Of a stretch of DNA of 64,000 nt, positions 52,901 through 62,585 are shown in pieces. Under the pieces are notes generated by a model. The model was not told where the DNA came from. It searched no databases and saw nothing but the letters and a program-made list of their open reading frames with translations. This DNA comes from Apostichopus japonicus (lineage: Eukaryota > Echinodermata > Holothuroidea > Aspidochirotida > Stichopodidae): contig NC_092571.1 of NCBI RefSeq assembly GCF_037975245.1, forward strand, positions 26,178,564-26,242,563. The letters run 5' to 3'. A program made the position numbers and the translations under genes. Each line of letters opens with the position of its first letter. The first letter of the stretch is position 1.

Positions 52901-54026
52901 TTTGGAGAGTTAAGACCTCCGGGAAAGTACTTTTTGAAAACTTCTAAGCAATTATAGCATGCTATAATTTGGGCTTATACTGACTATACCTCTAATGTTA
53001 AGCTTATTTCACCTGTATTAAAATTTTGTAATGTTAGACAAGCTACCAAAATTGAAGCATGATTTATTGTTTTACTGTTTAAATTTCCCAAAGGTGATAG
53101 GCTAGGTTTTAATTTACTGTGTGGCGTGTGCAAAAGTTTGAGAAGGGAGCGTCGCACTCAATTGTTATTCCTATAAAGGGAACGTTCACATGGTGAATGA
53201 GGTACCATTGACTGCTACTGAGGTTTGATTAAAACTTATTGGTTAGTAATTTGGCATGAATGTGCCACATGTCAAAGTAAGTTGGAAAGAAAATCTAAAC
53301 ACCGAATGGCTTTTACGTTGAGTTTTGGCAACAATATTATTTTTGAGATGTTGAGTTTATGAGGGACATGTCCGTCTTGAGATCGTTCCACATTGACTGA
53401 CCTTTGAACTCCACAGATAAATCTGATTTCTCTCATTTTGTATTGAAGAAAAATTTTAGCCTACTGGACAGATCATTTGCATGTGACTATCCATACTGTA
53501 GCTCAGTATATTCTTGAGAATACTATTGAAATCCACTTTCATGAGTTTATCACCTGGCTACGTACAGTATGACTATGAGTACACAAATGTCTAGCATGAC
53601 GTATGGCCGACAATTGCACCTGAAGGTATCCTGTTTTACAAGAGTTTCCAACATTGACCTCTACTGTAGCTGTACCCACCTGATTCATAACCTCTAATTA
53701 TTTACTGCTGTACAGTACATTACAACTTATACTCTCCTACCACTGTTATTTTGATTTAAATGCAGAATTCTGGCCCTATTTTGTCAATGTTACATTTTCA
53801 ACAGGTAAAAGAAAATAACTTATGAAGGATGTAAATTATGTGCAAACTCCCAGGACTTATTTGTGAATAACGATCTTACCTCCTCTTCCTTCTCCACGTA
53901 CGGAATGTCGGTACTGGTCTGAGCTGGTCTTGTTGTTATCGGCATAGCATTACTTACTTCGTTGTTGAAAAAAATAATATGTGCCATAATGCAAGTAGTT
54001 AACGGCAACCAACAGGTACTCGTCAT
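34915..54026 (-). CDS. TNF-receptor-like membrane protein, gene B (14 coding exons, 332 aa)
   Basis: Joined exons: 54026-53880, 50957-50875, 47985-47871, 47447-47354, 45931-45812, 42224-42108, 40534-40472, 39919-39878, 39420-39382, 36591-36535, 36129-36097, 35922-35884, 35582-35553, 34934-34915. All junctions are GT-AG, phases match, and the 999-nt sum is in frame to TAG. Residues 1-27 are a weak signal peptide. Cysteines 53, 64, 81, 84, 101, 104, 107, 110, 120 and 128 form one TNFR-like cysteine-rich region, with sequons at N55 and N89. Residues 129-186 are a Pro/Thr/Lys stalk, 198-222 a membrane helix, 223-332 an acidic tail. Cysteines 219, 221 and 232-234 near the membrane could be palmitoylated, and residues 292-297 fit an acidic dileucine sorting signal. 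No death domain is seen, so signalling by adaptor recruitment is inferred; ligand unknown. A non-TNFR cysteine-rich receptor cannot be excluded. A possible poly(A) signal lies at 34693-34688. No 5' UTR exon was identified. Confidence 0.85.
35553..35582 (-). CDS. Gene B exon 13: 30-nt micro-exon
   Basis: Phase 1 to 1. Encodes EREPLNGPNE (317-326). Flanking intron matches that of exon 11, but the dileucine is now PLN, so the sorting signal is not conserved in this copy. Confidence 0.75.
35884..35922 (-). CDS. Gene B exon 12: acidic 39-nt micro-exon, copy 2
   Basis: Phase 1 to 1. Encodes DDNDAADASPEDE (304-316), the duplicate of exon 9, with consensus gtaagt donor and CTCACAG acceptor. Confidence 0.8.
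36097..36129 (-). CDS. Gene B exon 11: 33-nt micro-exon, acidic dileucine
   Basis: Phase 1 to 1. Encodes EHPLLNAGPTE (293-303); with the preceding Glu it fits the [DE]xxxL[LI] endosomal sorting pattern. Paralogous to exon 13. Confidence 0.75.
36535..36591 (-). CDS. Gene B exon 10: tail exon with leucine motif
   Basis: Phase 1 to 1, with an unusually pure polypyrimidine tract before CAG and donor GAAG|gtgagt. Encodes GHEQILLHNL and then a polar acidic end (residues 274-292). Confidence 0.8.
36752..36858 (+). repeat. 20-bp tandem repeat upstream of the LINE ORF
   Basis: About five units of tgcatttgatcacatgcctg (one of 24 bp) end 27 bases before the LINE start codon. They may be promoter monomers in the element's 5' UTR. 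Confidence 0.85.
36886..38109 (+). pseudogene. Non-LTR retrotransposon ORF2 fragment: AP-type endonuclease
   Basis: The frame from 36886 to 37845 encodes an APE-type endonuclease: HFNCRSL around residue 94, LSETW (E124), GGGVALYI (153-160), GDLNIN (230-235), IDNIFSN (275-281) and the catalytic SDH (297-299). One in-frame TAA (37843-37845) interrupts it. The same frame reopens to 38109 through the basic linker KPWITKGLKNACKKK, then ends; no reverse transcriptase follows. The style is that of CR1/Jockey-type LINEs. The fragment lies antisense inside a gene B intron, between exons 9 and 10. The missing 3' half is the reverse of usual 5' truncation and implies deletion or recombination after insertion. 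Confidence 0.85.
38106..38400. repeat. Imperfect direct repeat, about 160-bp period
   Basis: Two diverged copies start near 38106 and 38267, each containing attcctgtgt, catctttgca, gaccagttt and aattattccctg. They directly follow the LINE fragment and may be its decayed flank. Confidence 0.6.
38870..39480. repeat. Duplicated intron/exon block of gene B (copy 1)
   Basis: Contains exon 9 and flanks matching pieces of 35140-35960, including the segment from aaggttccttaactgagtct and the run ending at the ctgtgagataagaaaatgctg flank of exon 9/12. A 23-nt remnant of exon 10 lies at 39309-39331 but would break the frame. Confidence 0.8.
39382..39420 (-). CDS. Gene B exon 9: acidic 39-nt micro-exon, copy 1
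   Basis: Phase 1 to 1. Encodes NNSNAADASPEDE (residues 261-273). Nearly identical in sequence and flanking intron to exon 12 at 35922-35884, 3.5 kb away. Confidence 0.8.
39878..39919 (-). CDS. Gene B exon 8: 42-nt tail micro-exon
   Basis: Phase 1 to 1, acceptor CATACAG, donor CCTA|gtaagt. Encodes VVPSDCHQADQSRP, residues 247-260. Confidence 0.7.
40472..40534 (-). CDS. Gene B exon 7: cysteine-cluster juxtamembrane tail
   Basis: Phase 1 to 1. Encodes residues 226-246, with three adjacent cysteines (232-234) close to the membrane, then a Ser/Lys-rich stretch. Splice sites TTCTTGCAG and gtaagt are strong. Confidence 0.85.
41600..41825. repeat. About 38-bp tandem repeat, six copies
   Basis: Unit atgataatcccaagcttgtg plus gcagcatgaatataggtact, with length variants (36-39 bp). 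It lies in the intron between gene B exons 6 and 7 and creates repetitive open frames. Confidence 0.93.
42108..42224 (-). CDS. Gene B exon 6: transmembrane segment
   Basis: Phase 1 to phase 1, TTCTATAG acceptor and consensus gtaagt donor. Encodes residues 187-226, including a 25-residue hydrophobic run starting VWIIPILLVF and ending with cysteines 219 and 221. Confidence 0.9.
44946..45658 (-). other. Two minus-strand open frames of unknown origin
   Basis: Open frames at 45658-45260 (132 codons) and 45158-44946 (70 codons) lie in the gene B intron between exons 5 and 6, in the direction of the gene. The second has HETFLFARVFTPFKSPSLL and two close cysteines. I recognise no family; a decayed transposon gene or chance are both possible. 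Confidence 0.25.
45812..45931 (-). CDS. Gene B exon 5: extracellular stalk
   Basis: Phase 1 to phase 1, with a consensus gtaagt donor. Encodes a Lys/Glu/Pro/Thr-rich segment without cysteine (residues 147-187), typical of a juxtamembrane stalk and corresponding to the stalk exon of gene A at 7083-6952. Confidence 0.85.
46870..47335. repeat. Probable dispersed repeat in the gene B intron
   Basis: GC-richer stretch with ctcataacggctgggcccgg, ggtaaatccttgtgtctcag and several aaaggtca blocks, unlike its surroundings. No second copy exists in this window. Confidence 0.35.
47354..47447 (-). CDS. Gene B exon 4: end of cysteine-rich region
   Basis: Phase 0 in, phase 1 out (ACAT|gtgagt). Encodes residues 116-147 with C120 and C128 and then a polar start of the stalk. 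Confidence 0.85.
47871..47985 (-). CDS. Gene B exon 3: core TNFR-like cysteines
   Basis: Phase 2 in (TTTTCACAG acceptor), phase 0 out (GAG|gtactg). Encodes residues 77-115 with two C-x2-C pairs (81/84, 101/104) followed by C107 and C110, plus aromatic Y94 at the position usual in TNFR repeats. The strongest family evidence in the gene. Confidence 0.9.
48122..49343. mobile_element. hAT-type non-autonomous element, CAGGGTTGGC ends
   Basis: Ends CAGGGTTGGC and GCCAACCCTG are perfect inverted 10-mers, followed inward by ggtttttaccgg- and cggtaaaaacc-type blocks. Flanks ctataaag (48114-48121) and ctatactg (49344-49351) agree at 6 of 8. No coding sequence. Confidence 0.82.
49751..50768. mobile_element. 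hAT-type non-autonomous element, perfect target duplication
   Basis: Ends CAGAGTTGGC and GCCAACCCTG; attatgat flanks both sides exactly (49743-49750, 50769-50776). Near the right end is a hairpin built on ttgctttaaatcgcgattta and its complement. Confidence 0.85.
50875..50957 (-). CDS. Gene B exon 2: first half of the cysteine-rich region
   Basis: Entered at phase 0 after TTTTGCAG and left at phase 2 (GGCAT|gtaagt). Encodes residues 50-76 with C53 and C64 and the sequon NVT at 55. The C-x10-C spacing equals that of gene A exon 3 of the coding set. Confidence 0.88.
51307..51348. repeat. Short hairpin related to 20607
   Basis: ataccaggga against tccctggtat closes the stem; the inner part has ttgttt/gcaact. 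Lies in intron 1 of gene B. Confidence 0.75.
52838..52990. repeat. Dispersed repeat, copy 2 of 2
   Basis: Partner of 4135-4290; lies in intron 1 of gene B, whereas the other copy lies in gene A. Type unknown. Confidence 0.8.
53880..54026 (-). CDS. Gene B exon 1: signal peptide and N-terminal linker
   Basis: Encodes residues 1-49 and ends phase 0 at GAG|gtaaga. The chosen ATG directly follows a TTGCAG acceptor-like sequence; an in-frame ATG ten codons upstream (54056) would give a longer leader. The segment after the leader is Thr/Pro-rich and ends in acidic residues (EKEEE). Confidence 0.75.
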
Positions 54027-54779
54027 CTGCAACACAACATGATACGTACAGTACACAGAAGGAGCAGAAAATCTATTCAGAAGAGGGAGAGGGGCAGAGG
54101 GAGGGGAGAGGGGGGGGCTAATTCATCTTGTAACAGTATTATCTCCACTTTAAATTGTGAACACATTTGTGTTATGCAATTACTGTAGTTGCATGTACAC
54201 AATTTTAATTTTGACATATTGACAATACTGTATATGGGCAGGCTAAAGAAAGCTTAATAAAGAACAGTATTTAGCATAGGATTAACAGGTTTTATAGATG
54301 GTGGCCTAATGCTTGTTTAAGTTAAACTGAGCAAGAATGAGTGATCATTTTCTAGCGTCTGTTAGAGAATGAACTGTATTAGGGTTATGTGTTAGTGTTA
54401 TACGTGTGTTAAAATAAAAATTATAACATTTCAGACTTAAGTATTAAATACAGTAAGCAAGGTAATTTTTTAGGTATCAATGGATGGCCTTTCAAGTACT
54501 TGTGTTGGATCTATATAATTTGTCTTCCAACTGCATATTCTCTAGAGCCCATAAACAAATGTATACCACTCTCTAGACCCTAGGGTGAATGACACTTCTT
54601 CTAAAACTAAAAGATGTCATTACAACTTGACCTTGAAACCTGGCAATACAGTATCTATATGTATAACACTACCTTTAATAAACACAGTATGGTACTGGTA
54701 TGCCATGTATGGAAATATGCAAAATTACCATACACCACCATACTGTACCTCATCTTACAGGCATGTTTATTTATTTTAA

Positions 54780-56200
54780 TCTTCAATATTAAAAGGTTAA
54801 CTCGGCTATTTGTAAGGCTACTGCCCACAAGGTCCCTGAAATAATAATAAATGATCAAAAAAATTAAAAATAATGAGACTAGAATAAAAGCTAGTATAAA
54901 ACGATGACAATGCAAATGAAACAGAAAATAAATTACAATGGCATAAAACATATAATAGTACAAGAAACAATCAATGAAAAAAAAATAAGAAGCATAAAAC
55001 ATTAAGTCCTGGATATAACGTTTAAAGGTGTTTCAAGAGTTGGCATTTTTATATTTCATAAATAATTTGTTCCACTCCTCAGCAGCAACATAGGAAAATG
55101 TCTTGTTATGATACTGAGTATTGCTGCCTTCTAAGAATATATTATTCCTCATGGTGGATCTTATGGAACGGTAATGTTTATCATTTGTGTATGGGAACGT
55201 ATTGGCAAGGTACTGGGGAGCCAGACCATATACCAATGTCAATCGTCAATTGGTGACCAGTTCAGAGATTAGAAAGGTCTTCTTATCTATCATCGAATGT
55301 TGCATTGAGAATAATTCTTGTGGCAGCTGTCTGTATAGACGACAAAATCTGAGAACATTTCTATCATTACTTATACCCCAAACTAGACTACAACACCGGT
55401 AAAATATATCCAAATGTTATAAAATACAAGTATTCATATCAATCAATGTGTTAAATGCCAATCTACTGTACTGGATACAAGCTTGCGGACAGAATTGCAA
55501 CCACTTCATTTCAAGATAAGCCATTGTCGATTTTTACGCTCAGAATCTTCGCACAACATGCTTCCGATTAAAGTATTTCAACGGCAATATGTATCTTGTT
55601 ATTTTGATTGGATATCAGCCTTTCTTGCACCAATTGCTAACATTAGAATTTATTCTCATTATTTTTGGTATTGAAGGCATCCATGGACTTTCATTTAACA
55701 TAAAATGTTGAGTCACTGGATACATTTGCAGAGCCATGATAAATACTAAGTTGACTCATGTCTTTAATAAACAAAACAAACAGCAAAGGGCCCAGGATTG
55801 ACTCCTGTGGCACCCCATGCAACTGTTACTGGCAACAGATATTTCTGAAAGACCATATACTGATAACTTATACTGATCAAAATATCATGGTTTACAAAGT
55901 CAAATGCTGTTTTCAGGTCTCAAAATACATCGATCCTATGAGATAACTGTTATTGATAGTTTATCCCAGTCGTCAATTTTCTTCAACAAGGCGGTCTCAC
56001 AAGAGTGTCCTTCTCTAAAACCTGACTGGGAAATCTGTATAAGCGCAGACACAGCTAGGCCTAGTATTAAAAGCTTGGGATAATACATCAGGAACATGTA
56101 CAGTAATTCTAAAATCTTAGATACAATATTAGTAATACAGTTAAGATTGAAATGGGTCTATAATTGGTTACTAAAAGATTTGAATAATTTTTATACATGG
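54780..56200 (-). pseudogene. Decayed LINE reverse transcriptase
   Basis: Minus-strand fragments in correct order: GFREGHSCETALLKKIDDW (56022-55966); DLKTAFDFVNHD (55919-55883), which is RT motif A with its first catalytic Asp; then a decayed stretch around 55800 reminiscent of GVPQGSILGP; finally the C-terminal end at 55242-55033 with YGLAPQYLANTFPY and FSYVAAEEWNKLF. Stops and frameshifts separate them. It is a CR1/Rex-like LINE. The part left of 55033 is probably its 3' UTR. Not functional. Confidence 0.8.
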
Positions 56201-56803
56201 CTTTCTTCCACTGAGTAAATAATGAATGACCACCAATTGGCACCTTGAACTTACCTTTGCATTAAATTTGCGTTATGCACACGACCTATCGTCATACAAT
56301 ATTGCACTGCAGTTTCGTTCACCGTGCCAATGGAAAACTCAAGCTAGGCTAGACCTAGCCTACATTACATGGGCTATAGGCATTCATTTTATCCAAAAAA
56401 GAAGTTCAAAATCCATAGAAGTTCAAAATCCATATGAAAAAAAGATCCGTGGTAATATGCCAGACTTATGAGTCACAATTGATATGACTTCTGACAACTC
56501 AGTTGGATATTTGCTACAGTCTACTCAGAAATTTGAATACATATTCTTAGCTCTGATTCTGGACTGTACGTAAGAAGACTAACAGTTGATATACTGTCAG
56601 GGGCGATTTGTGCAGTACCACACCAAAACCAAGACTGTACATGATAACATGTCATACTACTGTCAAAGGTCGTAGAGCGGGACGATTATAGGGGAAATTG
56701 CGACACAGGGGAAATTCCCTATTTCGCAATTTTTTAGATACGATGTGACAATAAATAAGCATCCTGTTGTGAAGTCATGCGATTCATATAATGGACTTTA
56801 TTG

Positions 56804-57353
56804 CAGACTTGTCAACCTTTTTGACCCCAAAATAGGGAGAATAACATTTTTTTCAGGAGAAAAAAATAGGGAGAACCAGGGAAAAAAAGGAGGTTGGTAA
56901 TTTTCAACTGAAATGATATTAATACTCAGGATAAGTAGTCTACTTATGCAATACAGTGAGAGAATCGTCCAATCAGTGTTTCTTGTTGTAGTTTACAGCA
57001 GCTCGCTTCGCTTTCTCCAGGGTTTCTTTAGTAGGCTTCCATTTGAAACAGGGAACAGTGGACTCTGGGTACTAGCTGTGACTTCATGGCTAATATGCTA
57101 GAGTCCCATCAAGCTTGAGACTTGACTGACTGTCTGTCTTGTTCTTGCAAACTACACTAATAGCCTTTCCTGTTCAGCTTTACTGTGGGGAATTACTAAT
57201 AATTACTAAGCATAGGACTAACTGTTGGCTAAAACTTTTAGAAATGTCCCAAGTGATGAAATATTAAAAAACCGGGAGAATAGAATATGAAACCGGGAGA
57301 TTCGGGTAAAAACCGGGAGTCTCCCGGTAAAAGCGGGAGAGTTGACGGGTATG
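56804..57353. mobile_element. Probable hAT-type element with GTCAAC ends
   Basis: Left end CAGACTTGTCAACC and right end GAGTTGACGGGTATG are inverted around GTCAAC, with subterminal aaaatagggaga and aaccgggaga blocks. Flanking 8-mers do not match clearly. Confidence 0.55.
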
Positions 57354-57539
57354 CTATTAGTTAATGTTTAACAAGTAGCGAGTACTTTAAATCAATCACC
57401 AGTATGTAGGAGTATGTGGGAGATAAGTACTGAATGATGAGTACAAGTATGCACACTTGCTAATGAAAGTACTTGTGCAGTATACTCAAAATCCACATAG
57501 ATTTTAGTACTAAAGTACAAAAGGAAACCGCGGTGCTCA

Positions 57540-59160
57540 TATGTATTACTAAATACTCAGATAAAAGAAATGAACACTGTTGATCTGCGACATGGACTCC
57601 CCCTGTATAGAACAAAGGCTCCTTACGTAATTACCATAAGATATGAATTAGGTATATACAGAGATAACACAGTACAACTTTGTATATGCTTGCTTCTTTC
57701 AATGTATTACTTTTCTTCATCATATATACTTAACACTTGCATTGCAAAAGGAACAGTACTCAGACTAACACTAGTAATAAAATAAAATAAGTGGGCAGTG
57801 TCCATCGGGGACTGGTACTGCTTCTGTATAGAAGAAACTCCTCATGTTACCATAAGATATGAGATATGAGATAGCTTCTTTCTTTCAAATGTATTACTTT
57901 TATTCATCGTACATGTGCCCTATTCAAATATAGCAAGCCTCAGTTTTCTTTTTTCATTCATGAGAGAATTACCCATTTTCCAATTTTTGTTGTTGTATCC
58001 CTTCATACAACCTTTTTCTTCTCTAGCTGCACACAAGGCATTGAAATGGACAACTTTCCCACCCAAATCCTTCCAATTTATTTTGTTTAGACTTCAAACA
58101 TTGTAATGCATAGTTGAAGAAATTGCTTGTCCCTCCATCAAAGACACAGAACCCCAACTAAACCCCATCCACGCAAGTTCCCTGCTCATGGCATTACCTA
58201 AAGTATGCTGTTGAACTGTTACTGCAATCTCCTAACAAGCCAGCAGTTATCCCTATTCGTAGAACTGTGCCTATGATAGGATTTACATTCTCGTTTGACA
58301 GACAATGTATCTAAATTCGTTTCTTCTTTATGAAATGTATCTAAGTCTTACAAAGATATTCAATAACTAAAGCCAGCATGAAAGTAGTAAACAAACAGTA
58401 ACAAATACAAGTACAAGCAAGACTCCTTGTTTGTATCAACTGTACCATATTGCTTTTTATTGTATTTGTTTGTTTTTTATTATTATTTTGAATTATTTTT
58501 TGGTACTTACTTTAATACCCTGAATCTTATTAATTTTAACACAGTAGTCATTCAAAACAGAATACAAGTTCAAGTTAAGTACATCATTGTAAAAAACCTT
58601 TGCTTTGGTCCTCGTAACAAGTGCTTTTTGGGTTTCAATCTTTTCTTTATCTCACTTTTTGGGTTTCTTGATACCTTGTGATGCTGTATCAAACAGCACA
58701 CGTACGTTAAGTATGGTACAGGTTGAAAAGTTCACAGGCTGTTTCAACTTTTACAAAATATCATGAAAATAGAGCATCTATAGGCAAATGTCATGTGTAT
58801 GATGTTCAAATATTACTGTCATCTCTATACCACAGCAGTTATCGGTTTTGGTAGGATTGCACCAATGATAGGCTTTACATTTTCTTTGACAGACAATATT
58901 TCCATCTTTAATTAACTGTATCTAAATATTACAAAGATATTTCATAAAAACAGTCAATATAAAATAAGTAAACAAATGATAACAATACAAAACTGCATGG
59001 CAAGACAATTGCTTTTCTTAATGTATTATTATTATTATTTTTTGGGTACTTGCTGCAAAGCCTGTATCAGATTATGTAACAATGTAGTCGCTCAGTATAG
59101 AAAACAAGCTCAGTACACAATGATAAAAGTCCTCACTAAATAAAACCTTTGATTTGGCCC
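57540..59160. repeat. Diverged tandem duplications
   Basis: 57580-57720 resembles 57800-57910 (cctgtatagaa, accataagatatga, ttgcttctttc-type). 58240-58420 resembles 58836-59000 (cagcagttat, gacagacaat, ttacaaagatatt). Non-coding; nature unknown. Confidence 0.65.
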
Positions 59161-59439
59161 TCTAGTCATAACAGTTGCATTTGGTTCCTTGCTGGAAGCA
59201 TAGGAATCTATGCAGTCAGAGTGTTGTGTGTCTGTGTGTGCTTCTGTGACACTTGCTTGGGGGTCTTCAATAACTCAACAACAGAGATAGATGGATATTT
59301 GTCATGGTTGCTGTGTAGATGTTTTATGGTGAGGTGTGCCCCTTTGACTAAGGCATGGACTTGATGCATATTAATGAGGTTATGGCCTCAAACATAAAAA
59401 TCTTAACAATGTAATATCTTCGAACAGTAAGTCGGATTG

Positions 59440-59960
59440 TAGCCAAACTTGGTTTACATTTTGTTAGTTAATAGCTGGTACATTGAAGACCTAAATATGT
59501 TTGGACCATCTGTGCCCAAAAAAAATCTGCAAGCATTTTTGGGCTGGGTGGGCACAATTTTTCTTTCCACTTCAAATGCATTGTAGGCCACATTTTTGGG
59601 CCCAAATTTGCGGGACCATTTGGACCCACATTTTTGGGGGTTCCATTTTTTGGGGGCATATATATTTTTGAGCCAGTTTGAGCGAAATATGTTTGGGATC
59701 ATTTAGGTGCAAAATTTTATTGGGCCCAATTTTTTGAGGAGGGGCCAAAATTTTATACTGCAATAACGTACTCCACAACCTTAAATCAGATTGTATCCAA
59801 GCTTGGAATACAGTTGTTGGTTGATAGTTGGAACATGTGAGCCTCAATATTTTAGGCCCATTTGGGCCCAAAATCTGGTCAGACCTACTTTGGAAACCAA
59901 ATGTTTGTTTGGCTCATTTGGGCCGAAGTCTTTTATTGAGGCAACATAAATCTGGACCCA
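59440..59960. repeat. Degenerate tttgggcccaaa-rich low-complexity stretch
   Basis: Many variants of tttgggcccaaatttt in loose tandem. The resulting Pro/Asn/Lys-rich open frames on the minus strand are by-products. Confidence 0.75.
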
Positions 59961-60857
59961 ATTTTGGATAGTGCTATTGGGCTCTTGTGTTAGCATTTAC
60001 TGTTCTATTGGAAGGACTGATATGGTACCTGACCATGTGTGAAGTTGCTACTAAGCATATTCATAAGAGACACTGTCATATTGTATCAACTGAAGTTGGT
60101 ATGATGATAATGTTGGGTGATGACATATACAACACTTATTTATCTTCAAACAAGGAACCATAGTGCACATTAGCTTCTTGTTCTTTCTCACTTTAAAAAA
60201 AAAAACATGTTAAGTATGGTAACTTCAAAAAGACTGTTTTACAACAATATCATGAAGTAGAACATCATCTAAACTGAATTAGAGCTCACTCAATACTGCA
60301 ATGATGTTGTTGCATAACGGAATATGCGCATCATGGAACTTCCTACTGAACTTTCAAACCTGTGTCTTTGTTTTAGCCAGCAGTTCAATGAGCACATCAA
60401 AAATAAGAAAGTTTAAGATAATTTTGCAATAACATTTCCCTGCATTTTTACTCTAAATATCTACTACTAATTTGCACCAACTACCATACTGATTACCCTA
60501 AAGTAAATTTACCTTTTTGCCATATATTTATCAAATATTCTACACCAGAATTTCTCTAAAATCTAAAGTCCGCACCCTAAAATAAACTCTACCTTAAAAA
60601 ATATCTACAATCTAAATCCATGCAAAATAATTTGTCATATTAATAATTCTAATTTTTACCATTTTCTGTACATAATAAATGTGTTTTTTCCCCCTATCTT
60701 TACTCTTAACCATCTTAAACTAACCCATTAATTTCTAAATTTAAATAACCATGATCCTTGCTTTTACATTTTAATATTCTACCTAAAATACAGCTTAAGG
60801 ACCATTTTAATGTAATTAAAGCTCCAGACTGTTCCTATAGCAGTCAAGCATGACAAG

Positions 60858-61281
60858 CATAGGCGTAGGAGCACAATTGATTTGGTGGGGCTGTAACGAT
60901 TTGCCCGAAAAATATTACCGAAATTTTCCGCGCGTTCAACATCTTAATGTACATATCATATAGGCATGCATCAGTTATTATATCGCATGCCAATAACATA
61001 CAATCATTTGCCGTGTTATTACACTTCCATATTGGTTATCAATTTTGGGGAAGTCCTTTACATTTAGTAATGGCATTAGTAATCGCGAATTAGTCCGGCA
61101 AGCTTAGAACTTTATTTTAATTACCAAGGAGATTTTTTTTTTAAACTATTCATATCCTTTAGCTACATCTTTGCAATTTGCTTTTCTTTCAGCAGGTGCC
61201 CGGAAAATTCTCAGCATATTGCCCAAATTTTCACAAAATATTTGGTTGGGGGCTGCAGCCCCCCAGCCCCCTACGCCTATG
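60858..61281. mobile_element. hAT-type MITE, CATAGGCGTAGGAG family, copy 3 (inverted)
   Basis: Ends CATAGGCGTAGGAG and CCTACGCCTATG, with a perfect 8-bp target duplication atgacaag (60850-60857, 61282-61289). Orientation is opposite to copies 1 and 2. This copy defines the family ends best. Confidence 0.9.
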
Positions 61282-61289
61282 ATGACAAG

Positions 61290-62580
61290 ACCTTGAAATC
61301 AAAGACGGTGATGGATGGTAAACTGTTCTCTTTTCATACAATGCTACAAATTTCTTTTGTCACAGTTTATGCATCTCTTACATAAATGCAGCTGTACTTT
61401 TGCTCTGGATTAAGTACCAGCACATGTACCGGCAAAATGTTGCATAGACTTTATTGAGGTTTGTAGAAAAGATGGTATAAAGGTAGAACACATATGAAAA
61501 CTCTGCCCTTTAAGTGAGACTGCCGTTTATTTTTCGCCACTGCCCACTAATTCTTCATGCACCTTTCCAGGTTATTAGTCTGGAACGTTAGCCTTTGTGT
61601 TACGTAATCAATTCGCCAAGCCCAGCAAGGACATGAGCATGGAAAAGTCATTAACACAGCTCAAATTCTCCCATGAGCACCTATTAAAATGCCCGAGGCA
61701 GGTATAAGCTGTTATGGCAGCATTTTTAACTGACACTGACACAATATCAACTTGACAGATATCATGTTAGGGACTATTGCTGGTTTCTTTTTGTTTTATT
61801 TTTTTGCTTTCATACTTGATTGTTATTTCAGATTTGATATTTTCGATTAAAATATCCAAAATCATCATAAATATTTGTGGTTACATGTTTGCGACTCCAG
61901 TTAATACTCAATCTATCCAAGTTTACAACAATGTGTTATGGAAACCACATGTAAATAATTTGTATTACGGCAGAAAGAGGTTCCAAGGGTGTTAACAGTA
62001 CAAATAAGTGAATGACAGAGAGTACAGTTAACTTAATTAAGGCACCACATAGAAGAAAAAACATAACTTGTCTATAAAGACTGGGTCTGGAGTCGATGAA
62101 CTCGATGGTGTAGTACAGCTGGGCCTTTGCGAAGATCCGAGATAGAGAGTGCTTCATCAAAAGGCGCGGCGCGGAATTAATAAATGATTGAGTTCATCTA
62201 AGGACAGTTCTACTTGTTATAATGGGATCCACTTCAATTCACTGGATACTGATGTCAGATATGTTATGGAAAAGCCTGACAAGTCCATTCCGTAGTTGAA
62301 GTGATGAGAAAGTTAGATGAAAAAGACAGTTACTAAAGACTTGAAGATCCTTCAGTCAAAACTTCAACGGATACACAGAACGTAGTAATGAAGAACCATG
62401 TTATTGGAACCATGTGAGAGGCGATGGTTCCCCAACAAGGGTGTATAAACCTCTGACTGGTGTCAGGACGCGGTACTTCCTTCAAGGACTACGAGGGCGA
62501 TGATGTAGAAATGACGTAATCAGTAGATGTATGATCGTGAATATGTAAGAGGTAAAGCTGGCCCATAACATCATGCAACA
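61290..62580. other. Upstream flank of gene B, no gene recognised
   Basis: AT-rich to 62040, then a more GC-balanced stretch (62080-62560) including ggcgcggcgcgga. Its open frames show no domain. Could hold a promoter or an old transposon; nothing decisive. Confidence 0.35.
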
Positions 62581-62585
62581 GCGCT

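Larger units (their letters stand above)
51000..53879. other. Intron 1 of gene B
   Basis: Non-coding by inspection. Contains the hairpin at 51307, the dispersed repeat at 52838, and a stretch at 52205-52320 (aattcatttatttgtttta, then gtcataaatgactt) resembling an antisense LINE 3' tail. Confidence 0.5.

Noticed and set aside
59454-59871. Three overlapping minus-strand ORFs with Pro/Lys/Asn repeats
   Set aside because: Come from the degenerate tttgggcccaaa stretch.
61936-62160. 74-codon minus-strand ORF as a possible 5' exon of gene B
   Set aside because: No donor of fitting phase and a plausible start already exists at 54026.
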